Shown here: positions 31,810 through 40,151 of the stretch, one piece after another | Numbering within the stretch: the stretch's first letter is position 1 | Layout of the letters: each line of letters begins with the position of its first letter | The notes under the pieces: generated by a model | Seen by the model: the letters and a program-made list of their open reading frames with translations, nothing else | What the model was told of the DNA's origin: nothing | The model's database searches: none | Assembly (NCBI RefSeq): GCF_001567585.1 | Contig: NZ_LRQV01000019.1 | Span: 1-64,000, forward strand | Direction: 5' to 3' | Source: Micromonospora rosaria | GTDB lineage: Bacteria > Actinomycetota > Actinomycetes > Mycobacteriales > Micromonosporaceae | DNA: 64,000 bases | Made by a program: the position numbers and the translations under genes

Positions 31810-32691
31810 ATGGCGCACCCGTCCCCGGCCGCCGGCACCGGGCCCCACCGCGTGGCCCGCCCACGGCACTACCTGATGTGCCGCCCCGGGCACTTCGACG
31901 TCTCCTACTCCATCAACCCCTGGATGCACCCGGAAAAGCCGACCGCCACGGCGGTCGCCGTGGCCCAGTGGGAGAACCTGCGGCAGATCTTTCTCGACCT
32001 CGGGCACCGGGTCGACGAACTCGATCCCGTGCCCGGCCTACCGGACATGGTCTACACCGCCAACGGTGCGCTTCTCCACGACGGCACCGTCGTCGTCGCG
32101 CGATTCCGGCACGCGCAACGTGCGGCCGAATCCGACGCCTATCTGCGCTGGTTCGCGGCGCGCGGATATCCGGTCGTACACCAGGCCGACCGGATCAACG
32201 AGGGCGAGGGTGACTTCCTGCTCGTCGGCCGGCGGATTCTGGCCGGCTTCGGCTTCCGGACCGATCCGCTCGCCCACCACGAGACGCAGGAAATCCTCGG
32301 GCTGCCGGTGATCGGTCTGCACCTCACCGATCCGCGCTACTACCATCTCGACACCGCGCTGGCGGTGCTCGACGACGACGAAATCATGTACTATCCGGCG
32401 GCGTTCTCGCCCGGAAGCCAGGCGGTCCTCCGTGAACTGTATCCGGACGCTGTCATCGCCACGAGCGCGGACGCGGAGATCTTCGGACTCAACGCGGTCA
32501 GCGACGGACGGCACGTCGTCCTACCGGCCGCCGCCGTCGACCTCGCCGCCCAACTGAGGAAACGCGGGTTCGTGACGATCGGGGTCGACATGTCGGAGCT
32601 CCTCAAGGGTGGGGGCGGCGCGAAATGCTGCACCCTCGAGCTGCGGTATTCGTCGACGGCCTGCGCCTCGCCACCCGCGCCCGAGCGCTGA
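31810..32691 (+). CDS. Dimethylargininase-family (amidinotransferase fold) hydrolase
   Basis: A 293-residue guanidine-modifying enzyme of the dimethylargininase (DDAH) group. Active-site elements are LPDMVYTANG (Asp80), NEGEGDF (Glu132/Glu134), YYHLDTAL (His179) and the nucleophile in LLKGGGGAKCC, a Cys273-Cys274 pair. The protein looks much like actinobacterial relatives of Rv2323c, which sits next to ornithine aminotransferase in mycobacteria and is thought to act on arginine. Here it could make citrulline or ornithine from arginine to feed the N-hydroxylase, or hydrolyse a guanidine in a pathway intermediate. GGAGGAGACC precedes the ATG. It lies between two ATP-grasp genes. Confidence 0.88.
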   Translation: MAHPSPAAGTGPHRVARPRHYLMCRPGHFDVSYSINPWMHPEKPTATAVAVAQWENLRQIFLDLGHRVDELDPVPGLPDMVYTANGALLHDGTVVVARFRHAQRAAESDAYLRWFAARGYPVVHQADRINEGEGDFLLVGRRILAGFGFRTDPLAHHETQEILGLPVIGLHLTDPRYYHLDTALAVLDDDEIMYYPAAFSPGSQAVLRELYPDAVIATSADAEIFGLNAVSDGRHVVLPAAAVDLAAQLRKRGFVTIGVDMSELLKGGGGAKCCTLELRYSSTACASPPAPER

Positions 32692-32704
32692 GGAGCCTGA
32701 TGCT

Positions 32705-34009
32705 ATGACCAGTCGCCCCGTCATCATGGTGGGATTCGTGCCCGTCGCGCTCACGTCCCTCGCCGAATTCCAGCCACCCGGATCGGTGATCGTCATCGAG
32801 GAACCGGACGTCATCCGCAAGCGCGACGTGGCCGAAAAGGTGCGCGACGCCCCGGTCGCCCGGGGGGTGATCCCCTGGGAGTACCAGGTGGCGGGCGCCG
32901 CGGACGCCTTCTACAACACCCATTCCGACCTCGACCCGGTCGCCATCGCGCCGTTGCAGGAGTACGCGACGCCGTTCGCCGCACGCCTGGCGGAGCGCTT
33001 CGGACTCCCCGGCGCCGGATTCGGTGCCGTCGAACTGCTGCGGAACAAGGCACTACTGCGCACCGTGACGGCCGCCGCAGGAATCGCCAACCCCGAATCC
33101 GAAACGGTGACCGGCGTCCAGGACGTGCTGCGGTTCATGTCCGCCCACCCCGGCCGGGTGGTGCTGAAGCCGGCCAACCGCCAGGCGGCGGTGGGTACCC
33201 GCATCGTCGACCACCCCGACCAGGTGGAGCAGGCCTGGTCGGAGTGCGTGCTGCAGGACGAGGGCGTGATGGTGCCGGACCGGGGATTCCCGCTGCACAT
33301 GCTCGTCGAACGCTACGTCCACGGACACGAGTACAGCGTCGAGATGCTCGTCGACAAGGGCGAGCAGGTCTTCGCGAACATCACCGACAAGGTGCTGTTC
33401 GCCGGTGACCGACCGATCGAGGCCGGCCACGTGGTCCCCGCCGACCTGCCCGCCGCCACCGCCGAGCTGCTGCTGGACCAGACCCGGCAGGTACTCCGGG
33501 CGGTCGGCTTCGGCACCGGAATCGTGCACTGCGAGTGGATCGTCACCGACGGCGTCTCGTACCTGGTCGAATGCGCCGGACGGTTCGCCGGCGACGGCAT
33601 CATCGACCTCGTCGAACGGGCCTACCCGGTCGAGCTGGTCCGGGCCTTCTGGACCCTCCTGCGGGGTGAGCCGCTGCCGCACCCGCTGCCGACCCGCGCC
33701 GAACAGGCCGCCGCCGTCGCGTTCCTGCACGGGGAACCGGGCGAGGTACTGCACGTCGCCGGCCTGGAGGAGATGACCTCCGCGCCCGGTGTCGTCAGCG
33801 GCTACCTCGGCGTGCAGCCCGGTGACCGGATCCGGGAACTGCGCAGCTCCTGGGACCGCATCGGAGCGGTCACCGTCGTCAGCCCGACCGCCGAGGAGGC
33901 GTTGCGCCGGGCCCAGGACGCCACGCGCCTCGTGCAGGTCAAGGTCCAGCCGGCGGCCCCGGACACCGAACACCCGGCGGCCGACCAAACCGGGGAGGCG
34001 ACCGCATGA
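32705..34009 (+). CDS. ATP-grasp ligase (third of three)
   Basis: A 434-residue ATP-grasp protein starting MTSRPVIMVGFVPVALTSLA. It has the preATP domain with VARGVIPWEYQVAGAADAFY, an ATP-binding segment HPGRVVLKPANRQAAVGTRI, LVERYVHGHEYSVEMLVDKG, and the Mg2+-site region GIVHCEWIVTDGVSYLVECAG followed by RFAGD. A C-terminal domain of about 110 residues follows. The start at 32705 has GAGGAG upstream at about 10 bp; there is a longer open frame without character. It overlaps the DUF885 gene by ATGA. Of the three ligases this one is least like standard dipeptide ligases. Confidence 0.87.
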   Translation: MTSRPVIMVGFVPVALTSLAEFQPPGSVIVIEEPDVIRKRDVAEKVRDAPVARGVIPWEYQVAGAADAFYNTHSDLDPVAIAPLQEYATPFAARLAERFGLPGAGFGAVELLRNKALLRTVTAAAGIANPESETVTGVQDVLRFMSAHPGRVVLKPANRQAAVGTRIVDHPDQVEQAWSECVLQDEGVMVPDRGFPLHMLVERYVHGHEYSVEMLVDKGEQVFANITDKVLFAGDRPIEAGHVVPADLPAATAELLLDQTRQVLRAVGFGTGIVHCEWIVTDGVSYLVECAGRFAGDGIIDLVERAYPVELVRAFWTLLRGEPLPHPLPTRAEQAAAVAFLHGEPGEVLHVAGLEEMTSAPGVVSGYLGVQPGDRIRELRSSWDRIGAVTVVSPTAEEALRRAQDATRLVQVKVQPAAPDTEHPAADQTGEATA

Positions 34010-35649
34010 CCGACCTGGACACCCTGGCCGACGAACTCCTCGACGTCATCGCCGCGGAGGATCCCCTCAACGACGCGCTGGAGGGATACCCCGGGATCGG
34101 CCACCTCCTCGGCGACCCACGGACGCAAGCCCAGCAGGAACTCCGCGCCCGCGCCGTCGACGTGGCACGGCGGGCCCGCGCCCTCGACCGCGTCGACGAC
34201 CCGGTGACCCTGGCGGTGCTGCTGCACCAGGCCGACGACGTGGTGGCCCGCATCGACGCCGGACTGCTGGCGATCAGCCTGGCCGACTACCAGAGCTCCC
34301 CGATCGGACGCCTGCTGGGCGCCCTGCCCGAGACCCGGCCGGTCGGCGCCGAACAGGAAGAGGGATACCTGCACCGGCTCGCCGGGATCCCGGCGTACCT
34401 GACCGCCGCAGCGCAACGGCATCAGGAGGCCATCGCCGCGGGCCGCACCCCGGTCGCCGCACGGGTACGCCACGCGCTGACCCGCCTCGACGACCACCTC
34501 GCCGACCCGGCAGCCGACCCGCTGCGCCGGCCACCCCTGGGCGAACCGGCCGCGGCCCGGCGTGACCGCCTGCTCCACGACGTGGTCCGGCCGGCCCTCG
34601 CGGCGTACCGCGACGCGGTGGCCGACACCGTGCTGGCCCACGGACGCGCGTCCGACCGGCCCGGCCTGTGCTGGCTGCCCGACGGGGAGGCCACCTACGC
34701 GGCACTCACCCGGATGCACTGCACCACCAGCGCCACCGCCAAGGAACTGCACCAGCTGGGACGCCACAAGATCGAGGAGATCGAGGCCGAGTACGCCACC
34801 GTGGGAGCCGCGGCACTCGGGATCGACGACCCCGCACAGGTACGCGCGCGCCTGCGCCACGACCCCTTGTTGCGCTGGTCCGACGCGGCCGAGCTGGTAG
34901 CGGCCACCAGAGCGGCGACCGCCCACGCCGAACAGCAGGCGCACCGCTGGTTCGGGCTGCTACCGGACCACCCGTGCGCGGTGGACCCCTCCGCCGACCC
35001 GTACGCGCCCAGCGCCTACTACCTGCCGCCGGCCGCGGACGGCACCCGACCGGGTACCTGCTACGTCAACGTCGCCGACGCCCCCTCCCGGGGCCGCTAC
35101 CTCACCGAGGCCCTCACCTTCCACGAGACGGTGCCGGGGCACCACATCCAGTTCGGTGTCGCCCAGTCGCTGTCCGGGCTCCCCGCGCTGCGACGGTTCG
35201 CCTGGATCAACGCGTACGTCGAAGGCTGGGGACTGTACGCCGAACGCCTCGCCGACGAGATGGGCCTCTACACCAGCCAGCTGATGCGGCTGGGCATGCT
35301 GGCGATGGACTCCCTGCGGACGGCCCGGCTCGTGGTGGACACCGGACTGCACGCGTTCGGGTGGAGCCGCCAGGACGCGGTCGACTACCTGACGGCCCAC
35401 ACCGTGATGGACGACGCGGAGGCGCAGCGCGAGACCGACCGGTACATCGACATGCCCGGCCAGGCCCTGTCGTACCTGGTGGGAAGGATGGAGATCCAGC
35501 GCGTCCGCGCCGACGCCGAGCGGAGTCTCGGGGCCGACTTCGACCTGCGCGCCTTCCACGACACGGTCCTCGGGTCCGGCGCCCTGCCGATGGACGTCCT
35601 GGCCGACGTGGTGTCGGCCTGGGTGTCCACGGTGACCGCGCGGAGGTGA
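34006..35649 (+). CDS. DUF885 metallopeptidase-like protein
   Basis: A 547-residue protein of the DUF885 family. The zinc motif HETVPGHHIQ (His373, Glu374, His379/380) and the downstream EGWGLYAERLADEMG Glu region are intact. Nearly all residues of DUF885 are helical, as here. Members are predicted metallopeptidases related to M2/M3-like folds; few have been characterised. As the last gene of an operon with three ATP-grasp ligases, it may remove an amino acid added as a protecting group, or cleave an amide of an intermediate. That is inference. Start overlaps the previous stop (ATGA). A single gene for this family in a natural-product operon is unusual. Confidence 0.87.
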   Translation: MTDLDTLADELLDVIAAEDPLNDALEGYPGIGHLLGDPRTQAQQELRARAVDVARRARALDRVDDPVTLAVLLHQADDVVARIDAGLLAISLADYQSSPIGRLLGALPETRPVGAEQEEGYLHRLAGIPAYLTAAAQRHQEAIAAGRTPVAARVRHALTRLDDHLADPAADPLRRPPLGEPAAARRDRLLHDVVRPALAAYRDAVADTVLAHGRASDRPGLCWLPDGEATYAALTRMHCTTSATAKELHQLGRHKIEEIEAEYATVGAAALGIDDPAQVRARLRHDPLLRWSDAAELVAATRAATAHAEQQAHRWFGLLPDHPCAVDPSADPYAPSAYYLPPAADGTRPGTCYVNVADAPSRGRYLTEALTFHETVPGHHIQFGVAQSLSGLPALRRFAWINAYVEGWGLYAERLADEMGLYTSQLMRLGMLAMDSLRTARLVVDTGLHAFGWSRQDAVDYLTAHTVMDDAEAQRETDRYIDMPGQALSYLVGRMEIQRVRADAERSLGADFDLRAFHDTVLGSGALPMDVLADVVSAWVSTVTARR

Positions 35650-35703
35650 CCGTCAGCTCCTGGCCCGGTCCGGCGAAACCGGCGCCGCTTCGACGCCGCG
35701 CCG

Positions 35704-36051
35704 TCAGGAGCGGTCGCCCAGGCGCTGGCGGGCCAGGAATTGCGGCACCACCATGCGCCACGCCCCCGTCACCAGCTCCGTCATGTACTCGTGGTCGAGC
35801 CGCGCGACCCGGCAGCACACCCACTGGAAGCGGAGGTCGGCGGGGCCGGGCAGATGGAACAGCTCAGGCTCGGCCGCGACGAGGGCGGCGCGCTCCTCCC
35901 TCGGAAAGGAGAATCCCATCGTCTCCTCGTCGCGCGAGAAGGCGACGTACACCACCGAGCCGACCCTGAACTTGATCCGGTCACGGATCAGATGCTCCGT
36001 ACTGCGGGGCAGCGTCCGCGCCAGCGCACGCACATCGTCGACGGTCACCAC
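35704..36051 (-). CDS. MmcQ/YjbR-family protein
   Basis: A 115-residue MmcQ/YjbR-like protein. TVDDVRALARTLPRSTEH at the N-terminus, then KFRVGSVVYVAFSRDEETMG, are the usual signatures (usually L.g..e.. . .. . fkv..k.f). The fold is a cyclin-like/CyaY-like DNA-binding type by analogy, but no role is proven. The start is GTG at 36051, with a second GTG one codon later. It converges with the end of the hydrazine operon, 54 bp away. It is probably not part of the pathway. Confidence 0.8.
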   Translation of the reverse strand: MVTVDDVRALARTLPRSTEHLIRDRIKFRVGSVVYVAFSRDEETMGFSFPREERAALVAAEPELFHLPGPADLRFQWVCCRVARLDHEYMTELVTGAWRMVVPQFLARQRLGDRS

Positions 36052-36227
36052 GGCAGGCAGCCTACGGCCCGCCGACGATCGACGACGGTGGACACCTCGG
36101 ACACGCCATCGGTACTGTCCGATTGCAGCAGGGCACCGGTGGGCAGCCCGTGCCGCCCAGGGCCGCGCCGGGCGCCGCGGCGAACCGTGCTGCCGTCACC
36201 GGCTCTGAGACGGAAGACAGGGATTCC

Positions 36228-37412
36228 ATGACCCACATTCGTAGCGTCTCCGGTGACCAGCGGCTGAGCACCGCCTTCACCCTGTACCCGTACGCGTTCG
36301 ACGCGACACCCGCGCCGGACGGGAAGGACCTGCGGGCCCTGCTCCCGTACCACTCGGGCAACCACACCCTGGTCGTCGAGGACGGTGCCGACACGCTCGC
36401 CACCGCGGCGGCGATCCCGATGCGGCAGAACCTGCGCACCGTCGTCATGCCGATGGCCGGCATCGCGTGGGTCGCCACCCGCCCCGGGGCCCGCCGTCAG
36501 GGGCACGGCAGCCGGGTACTGCGTCACCTGCACGCCGACATGCGCGAACAGGGGCACCGGCTGGCCACGCTGTACCCTTCCCACCCGTCGTTCTACGAAC
36601 GGCACGGCTACCTCAGCCTGCCCCTGCGCCGCACGGTGACCTTCCCGCCGGAGGGCCTCGCCTCGCTGCTGCGGGCCAGGCTTCCCGGCACGGTGTCCTG
36701 GCAGAACATCCGCGACGGGTTCGACGTCTACCGGGCATTTCAGCGACAGGTGTTGACCCAGCGGCACGGCTTCTGCTACACCCCCGACTACCGGGCCGCC
36801 CGGATGGTCGACGCCGCGGACCGGTGGTTGGCCATCGCCACGCTCGACGGCGAGGTCGTCGGCACGCTCACCTACCGCATCGACGACTTCGGCGGTCGCC
36901 TCGACGCCGACGAGCTGCTCTACACCCATCCGGCGGGGCGGGCCCTGCTGCTGCAGTTCCTCGCCGAGCACGCCTACCAGGTGTCCCACGTCTCGCTCAC
37001 CGTCACCGCCGACGAGCTGCCCGAGACGTGGGCGACCGGCCTCAGCGCACGGGTCGAGGCCGAGGTGTCCTTCCCCAACGGGGCGGCGATGATGGGACGA
37101 CTCCTGACGGTGGACGCGCTCCAGGGTGTGGAGTGCGGCGCCGGGCAGGTGGAGATCCGCCTGGTCGACGACGCCGACCTGGCGGGCTGCTACCTCCTCG
37201 ACGGCAGCAGTGGGACGCTCGACGTCACGCCCGGCCGGGAATCACGTGCGGAGGCCACCCTCACCACGGCCGGACTCTCCGGTCTCGCGTACGGCGTACT
37301 CGATCCGGTCGACGTCGCCGCGCGCGGCCTGGGCGAGGTCTCCGACAAGGCCGCTGCCGCGCTGCGGTCGTTGCTGCCCCGACGCCTGCCGTACGCGATC
37401 GGCGTGGGCTGA
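36228..37412 (+). CDS. Eis-like GNAT N-acetyltransferase
   Basis: A 394-residue acetyltransferase with the Eis plan: N-terminal GNAT core (MAGIAWVATRPGARRQGHGS, the acetyl-CoA loop R-x-x-G-x-G), a second GNAT-like half (WLAIATLDGEVVGTLTYR) and a C-terminal SCP2-like domain. Eis proteins acetylate amines of aminoglycosides and other amino compounds. Situated 577 bp after the hydrazine operon and in the same direction, it might acetylate a hydrazine or amine for self-protection, but Eis homologues are widespread in actinomycetes and a housekeeping role is as likely. The start ATG at 36228 lacks a strong ribosome site. Confidence 0.88.
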   Translation: MTHIRSVSGDQRLSTAFTLYPYAFDATPAPDGKDLRALLPYHSGNHTLVVEDGADTLATAAAIPMRQNLRTVVMPMAGIAWVATRPGARRQGHGSRVLRHLHADMREQGHRLATLYPSHPSFYERHGYLSLPLRRTVTFPPEGLASLLRARLPGTVSWQNIRDGFDVYRAFQRQVLTQRHGFCYTPDYRAARMVDAADRWLAIATLDGEVVGTLTYRIDDFGGRLDADELLYTHPAGRALLLQFLAEHAYQVSHVSLTVTADELPETWATGLSARVEAEVSFPNGAAMMGRLLTVDALQGVECGAGQVEIRLVDDADLAGCYLLDGSSGTLDVTPGRESRAEATLTTAGLSGLAYGVLDPVDVAARGLGEVSDKAAAALRSLLPRRLPYAIGVG

Positions 37413-37660
37413 CCCGTGCCGGCGGTGGCCGGCGCCGGCCCCACGCGGGCGCCGGCGTGGCGCCACGGGCTCCGCCGGCCCCGACACGTGACGATCCTGC
37501 TTCCGGCCGGGGCCAACTGCCCGTACCGGACCGCCGGCACCGTCCGCCCGGTCCTGCGGCGGCAAGGCCGGTGGACGAGGGCCCGACACGGGTGCGCCGG
37601 GCCGGCGGCCAACCGGCCCGGCGCACGCATCCCGCGTCACCGAGGTGTGCTCGTGACCGG

Positions 37661-38080
37661 TCAGGAACGACCGACGACGGCGGTCACCCGGATCTCGACG
37701 TGCATCGTCGGCGCGGCCAGCGCCGCGACGCCGATCATGGTCCAGATCGGTGAGCGGTCACCCATCCGCTTGCGGAACTGCTCGATCATGATCTGGGCGT
37801 GCGTGTCGCCGATGAAGTCGGGATTCTCCGGTACGTGGAAGGAGTCCACGGACACGACGTCGCGCCAGGTGGCCCCGGCCGTGGCCAGGGTGCGCTCGAC
37901 GTTGTCGAAGGCCCGGACGATTTCCTCCTCGAGCGACTCGGGGAAGGTCAGCTGGTCGTCCCAGCCGCCCTGGCCCGAGATGTCGACCCGGTCGCCGATC
38001 CGTACGGCCTGCTGGTAGTGCCGGTTCTCCAGCATCCACGGTCCGTAGCCGGGCGTGGCGAAGAACTGTGGCTCGGTCAT
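37661..38080 (-). CDS. RidA family protein
   Basis: A 139-residue RidA/YjgF-like protein. The strands DRVDISGQGGWDDQLTFPES and the C-terminal ALAAPTMHVEIRVTAVVG are the usual ends of the family; the catalytic Arg equivalent lies in VEIRVTAV. RidA proteins hydrolyse reactive imines/enamines such as 2-aminoacrylate. It diverges from a MarR regulator, with two operator palindromes between them, so is most likely repressed by it. Acting on imines is interesting near amine-oxidising enzymes, but no direct link is shown. Confidence 0.85.
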   Translation of the reverse strand: MTEPQFFATPGYGPWMLENRHYQQAVRIGDRVDISGQGGWDDQLTFPESLEEEIVRAFDNVERTLATAGATWRDVVSVDSFHVPENPDFIGDTHAQIMIEQFRKRMGDRSPIWTMIGVAALAAPTMHVEIRVTAVVGRS

Positions 38081-38098
38081 GGTCTCCCCCTGTCTGTG

Positions 38099-38146
38099 AC
38101 TTCATGCTTGAAGTGAAGGTAGCACGGATAACTTCAACCGTGAAGT
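38099..38146. promoter_or_regulatory. Twin MarR-type operator palindromes
   Basis: Two copies of ACTTCA-N4-TGAAGT, at 38099-38114 and 38131-38146, 32 bp apart centre to centre, about three helical turns. Both arms are perfect in each copy. They fill the gap between ridA (minus strand, start 38080) and the MarR gene (start 38172). A MarR dimer bound at each site would control both divergent promoters, with auto-regulation. Confidence 0.8.
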
Positions 38147-38171
38147 GAGGGTGCCTGGGTATGGTGTCGCC

Positions 38172-38693
38172 ATGGCACCCACCGCGACCCCGGGCCCCGA
38201 CGGGGACGGCACCGACGAGGCGCTCTGGCTGTCGGCGGACGAGAAGGACGCCTGGACCGGACTGGCCTCGCTGGTCCTGCTGCTGCCCGGCCGGCTGGAG
38301 ACGCCCCTGCAGCAGGTGGCCGGCCTGACCCTCTTCGACTACCTGACCCTCAGCCACATGTCGGAGGCACCCGACCGGCGGCTGCGGATGAGCGAGCTGG
38401 CCTATTTGGCCAACGGCTCGCTGTCCCGCCTGTCCAACGTCGTCAAGCGGTTCGAGCAGCGCGGCTGGGTCGAACGGTTCCCCGACCCGGTGGACCGCCG
38501 CTACACGATCGCCGCGCTCACCGACGCCGGCTACGACGTCGTGGTCGCCGCCGCGCCCGCCCATGTGCGTTCGGTGCGGCGGTACGTGCTCGACCCGCTC
38601 ACCCCCGCCGACCGACGCGCGCTGATGCGCATCGCCGCCAAACTCAAGGTGCGGCCGGTCGACCTGACCCAGGAGACGACCGGTCCGCAGTAG
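38172..38693 (+). CDS. MarR family regulator
   Basis: A 173-residue MarR-like winged-helix repressor. The recognition part reads LRMSELAYLANGSLSRLSNV, followed by RFEQRGWVERFPDPVDRRY, the typical wing with Asp-Arg-Arg. The ATG at 38172 is preferred because the alternative GTG at 38145 lies inside the second operator palindrome. It diverges from ridA, with the twin operators in between. The inducer is unknown. Confidence 0.88.
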   Translation: MAPTATPGPDGDGTDEALWLSADEKDAWTGLASLVLLLPGRLETPLQQVAGLTLFDYLTLSHMSEAPDRRLRMSELAYLANGSLSRLSNVVKRFEQRGWVERFPDPVDRRYTIAALTDAGYDVVVAAAPAHVRSVRRYVLDPLTPADRRALMRIAAKLKVRPVDLTQETTGPQ

Positions 38694-38722
38694 CCGCAGC
38701 CTCCTCACGGCAGCGGATGGCC

Positions 38723-39409
38723 CTAGCTTCGCGGAAGCACGGTGATGGCCACGATGGCGCTGTTCACCACGGCGGCCGTCACGGTGCGGGCCACGGCTGC
38801 CGCCGCGGCGTCGGCGCCCCAGACGCCTCGCTCGAGTTCCTTGGCCCGGCTGATCACCGGGGCCGTCCACGGGATCTCGCGGTGGAACTGCGGGAGCGTC
38901 CCGCTCGCCGAGAGCAGCGCCGTGAGCGCGGCGACCCGGACCGGCGGCTCCACGCCGTCGACGAGGACCTGCCGGACGTCGGCGAGCAGGCGCGCCCGTC
39001 GTGCGGTCCGGCCGTCCCGCAGGGCCGTGGTCCGGAACAGACCGAGCACCGTGCGCGGCTCCCGGTCGATGTCGCCTCGCGCGATGAGCCGTGCCAGTAC
39101 CGGCTCACGCAGGGCGGGGCCGATCGCCGCGAGGACCGTCTGCACCCCCCTCGGCTTCTCGGCGAGGTAGTCCCACGCCGGGCGGAGCAGACCATCCGAC
39201 GGTGGGTGACCCGCCACACTGCTGACCCGGCCCCGGCCCGTCGTGGTCAGGTGCTCGCCGAGGGCGAGGTCGGCGAGGACGGCTCCGCCGAGGACGTAGA
39301 AGAGCGTGTTCTCTCCCGCGACGGTTCCGGAACGGGGCTGGAACAGCAGCAGCAGGAGATCTTCCACCAGGGTCGGAGTGTCCGGATACGGGCGGGGTTC
39401 GGCGTTCAT
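38723..39409 (-). CDS. GPP34 (GOLPH3-like) family protein
   Basis: A 228-residue GPP34-domain protein, the bacterial cousin of the Golgi phosphoinositide-binding GOLPH3. The N-terminal TLVEDLLLLLFQPRSGTV and the LGGAVLADLALGEHL segment are diagnostic. Actinomycete members are found near membranes and transport or secretion genes; their function is not defined. The ATG at 39409 overlaps the stop of the ABC permease (TGA at 39406-39408), so it is the third gene in an exporter operon. It could attach the exporter or its cargo to membrane lipids, but this is only a suggestion. Confidence 0.87.
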   Translation of the reverse strand: MNAEPRPYPDTPTLVEDLLLLLFQPRSGTVAGENTLFYVLGGAVLADLALGEHLTTTGRGRVSSVAGHPPSDGLLRPAWDYLAEKPRGVQTVLAAIGPALREPVLARLIARGDIDREPRTVLGLFRTTALRDGRTARRARLLADVRQVLVDGVEPPVRVAALTALLSASGTLPQFHREIPWTAPVISRAKELERGVWGADAAAAAVARTVTAAVVNSAIVAITVLPRS

Positions 39410-40125
39410 CGGCGAGGCTCCCAACGGAAGAGCCGGGTGGCCAGGGCGACGGCGATGACGACCCAGCCCAGGGTGGGCGCGAGCAGCAGCAGGGAGTCGG
39501 TCACGGCGACGCCCCCGTTCCAGGCGTTCCTGGTCAGCTCGGTGGCCGCGCCGCCGGGCAGCAGCCGCTTGACCCAGGCGAGGTCCGCGGTGCCGGTGAT
39601 GCCCACCCAACTGGCCACGGCGATCACGCCGAGGGTGACGGGCAGGGTGGTGACCTGGGCGTGTTCGGGGGAGTTCGTCAGCCCGGCCGTGGCGAGCGCC
39701 AGACCGATCATCATGGCCACGGTCGCGAGGACCGCCACCACCAGCAGGGCGACGTTCGACGGTCCGCCGGCGATCACGGCCAGGGCCGTCAGGATCGCGG
39801 CCACCTGGATCAGGGCGAGCACGGCGACGGGCAGCAGCAGGCCGGTGAGGATGCGGGCGTCGCCGGCCGCGGTGGAGCGCAGCCGCTTGAGGAAGAGGTT
39901 CTGACGTCGGGAGGCCAGGGTGGTGACGGCGGTGGCGTAGAGCCCGAACGCGGCCACGGTGAAGGTCACGATCGCCGCGATGTAGCCGAGGCTGCCGATG
40001 GCGGCGAAGGTCTCGTGCTGGCGGACGAAGAGCACGCAGACGGCCACCGGGACGATGAGGCTGGTGACCAGCACCAGCCGGTTACGGAAGATCTGGATCA
40101 GTTCGCTGGACGCGATGGACAACAT
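39406..40125 (-). CDS. ABC-2 type permease
   Basis: A 239-residue membrane protein with about six hydrophobic helices, the normal size for an ABC-2 permease half. It starts MLSIASSELIQIFRNRLVLV, typical of the N-terminal cytoplasmic helix of this family. The ATG at 40125 has GAGAGGAAAG before it. It follows the ATPase gene by 26 bp and precedes the GPP34 gene with a four-base overlap. The three, with the divergent DesK/DesR-like pair, form a regulated exporter; the substrate is probably a lipid, peptide or drug. Confidence 0.88.
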   Translation of the reverse strand: MLSIASSELIQIFRNRLVLVTSLIVPVAVCVLFVRQHETFAAIGSLGYIAAIVTFTVAAFGLYATAVTTLASRRQNLFLKRLRSTAAGDARILTGLLLPVAVLALIQVAAILTALAVIAGGPSNVALLVVAVLATVAMMIGLALATAGLTNSPEHAQVTTLPVTLGVIAVASWVGITGTADLAWVKRLLPGGAATELTRNAWNGGVAVTDSLLLLAPTLGWVVIAVALATRLFRWEPRR

Positions 40126-40151
40126 GGCGACTTTCCTCTCAGGGGACCGGA

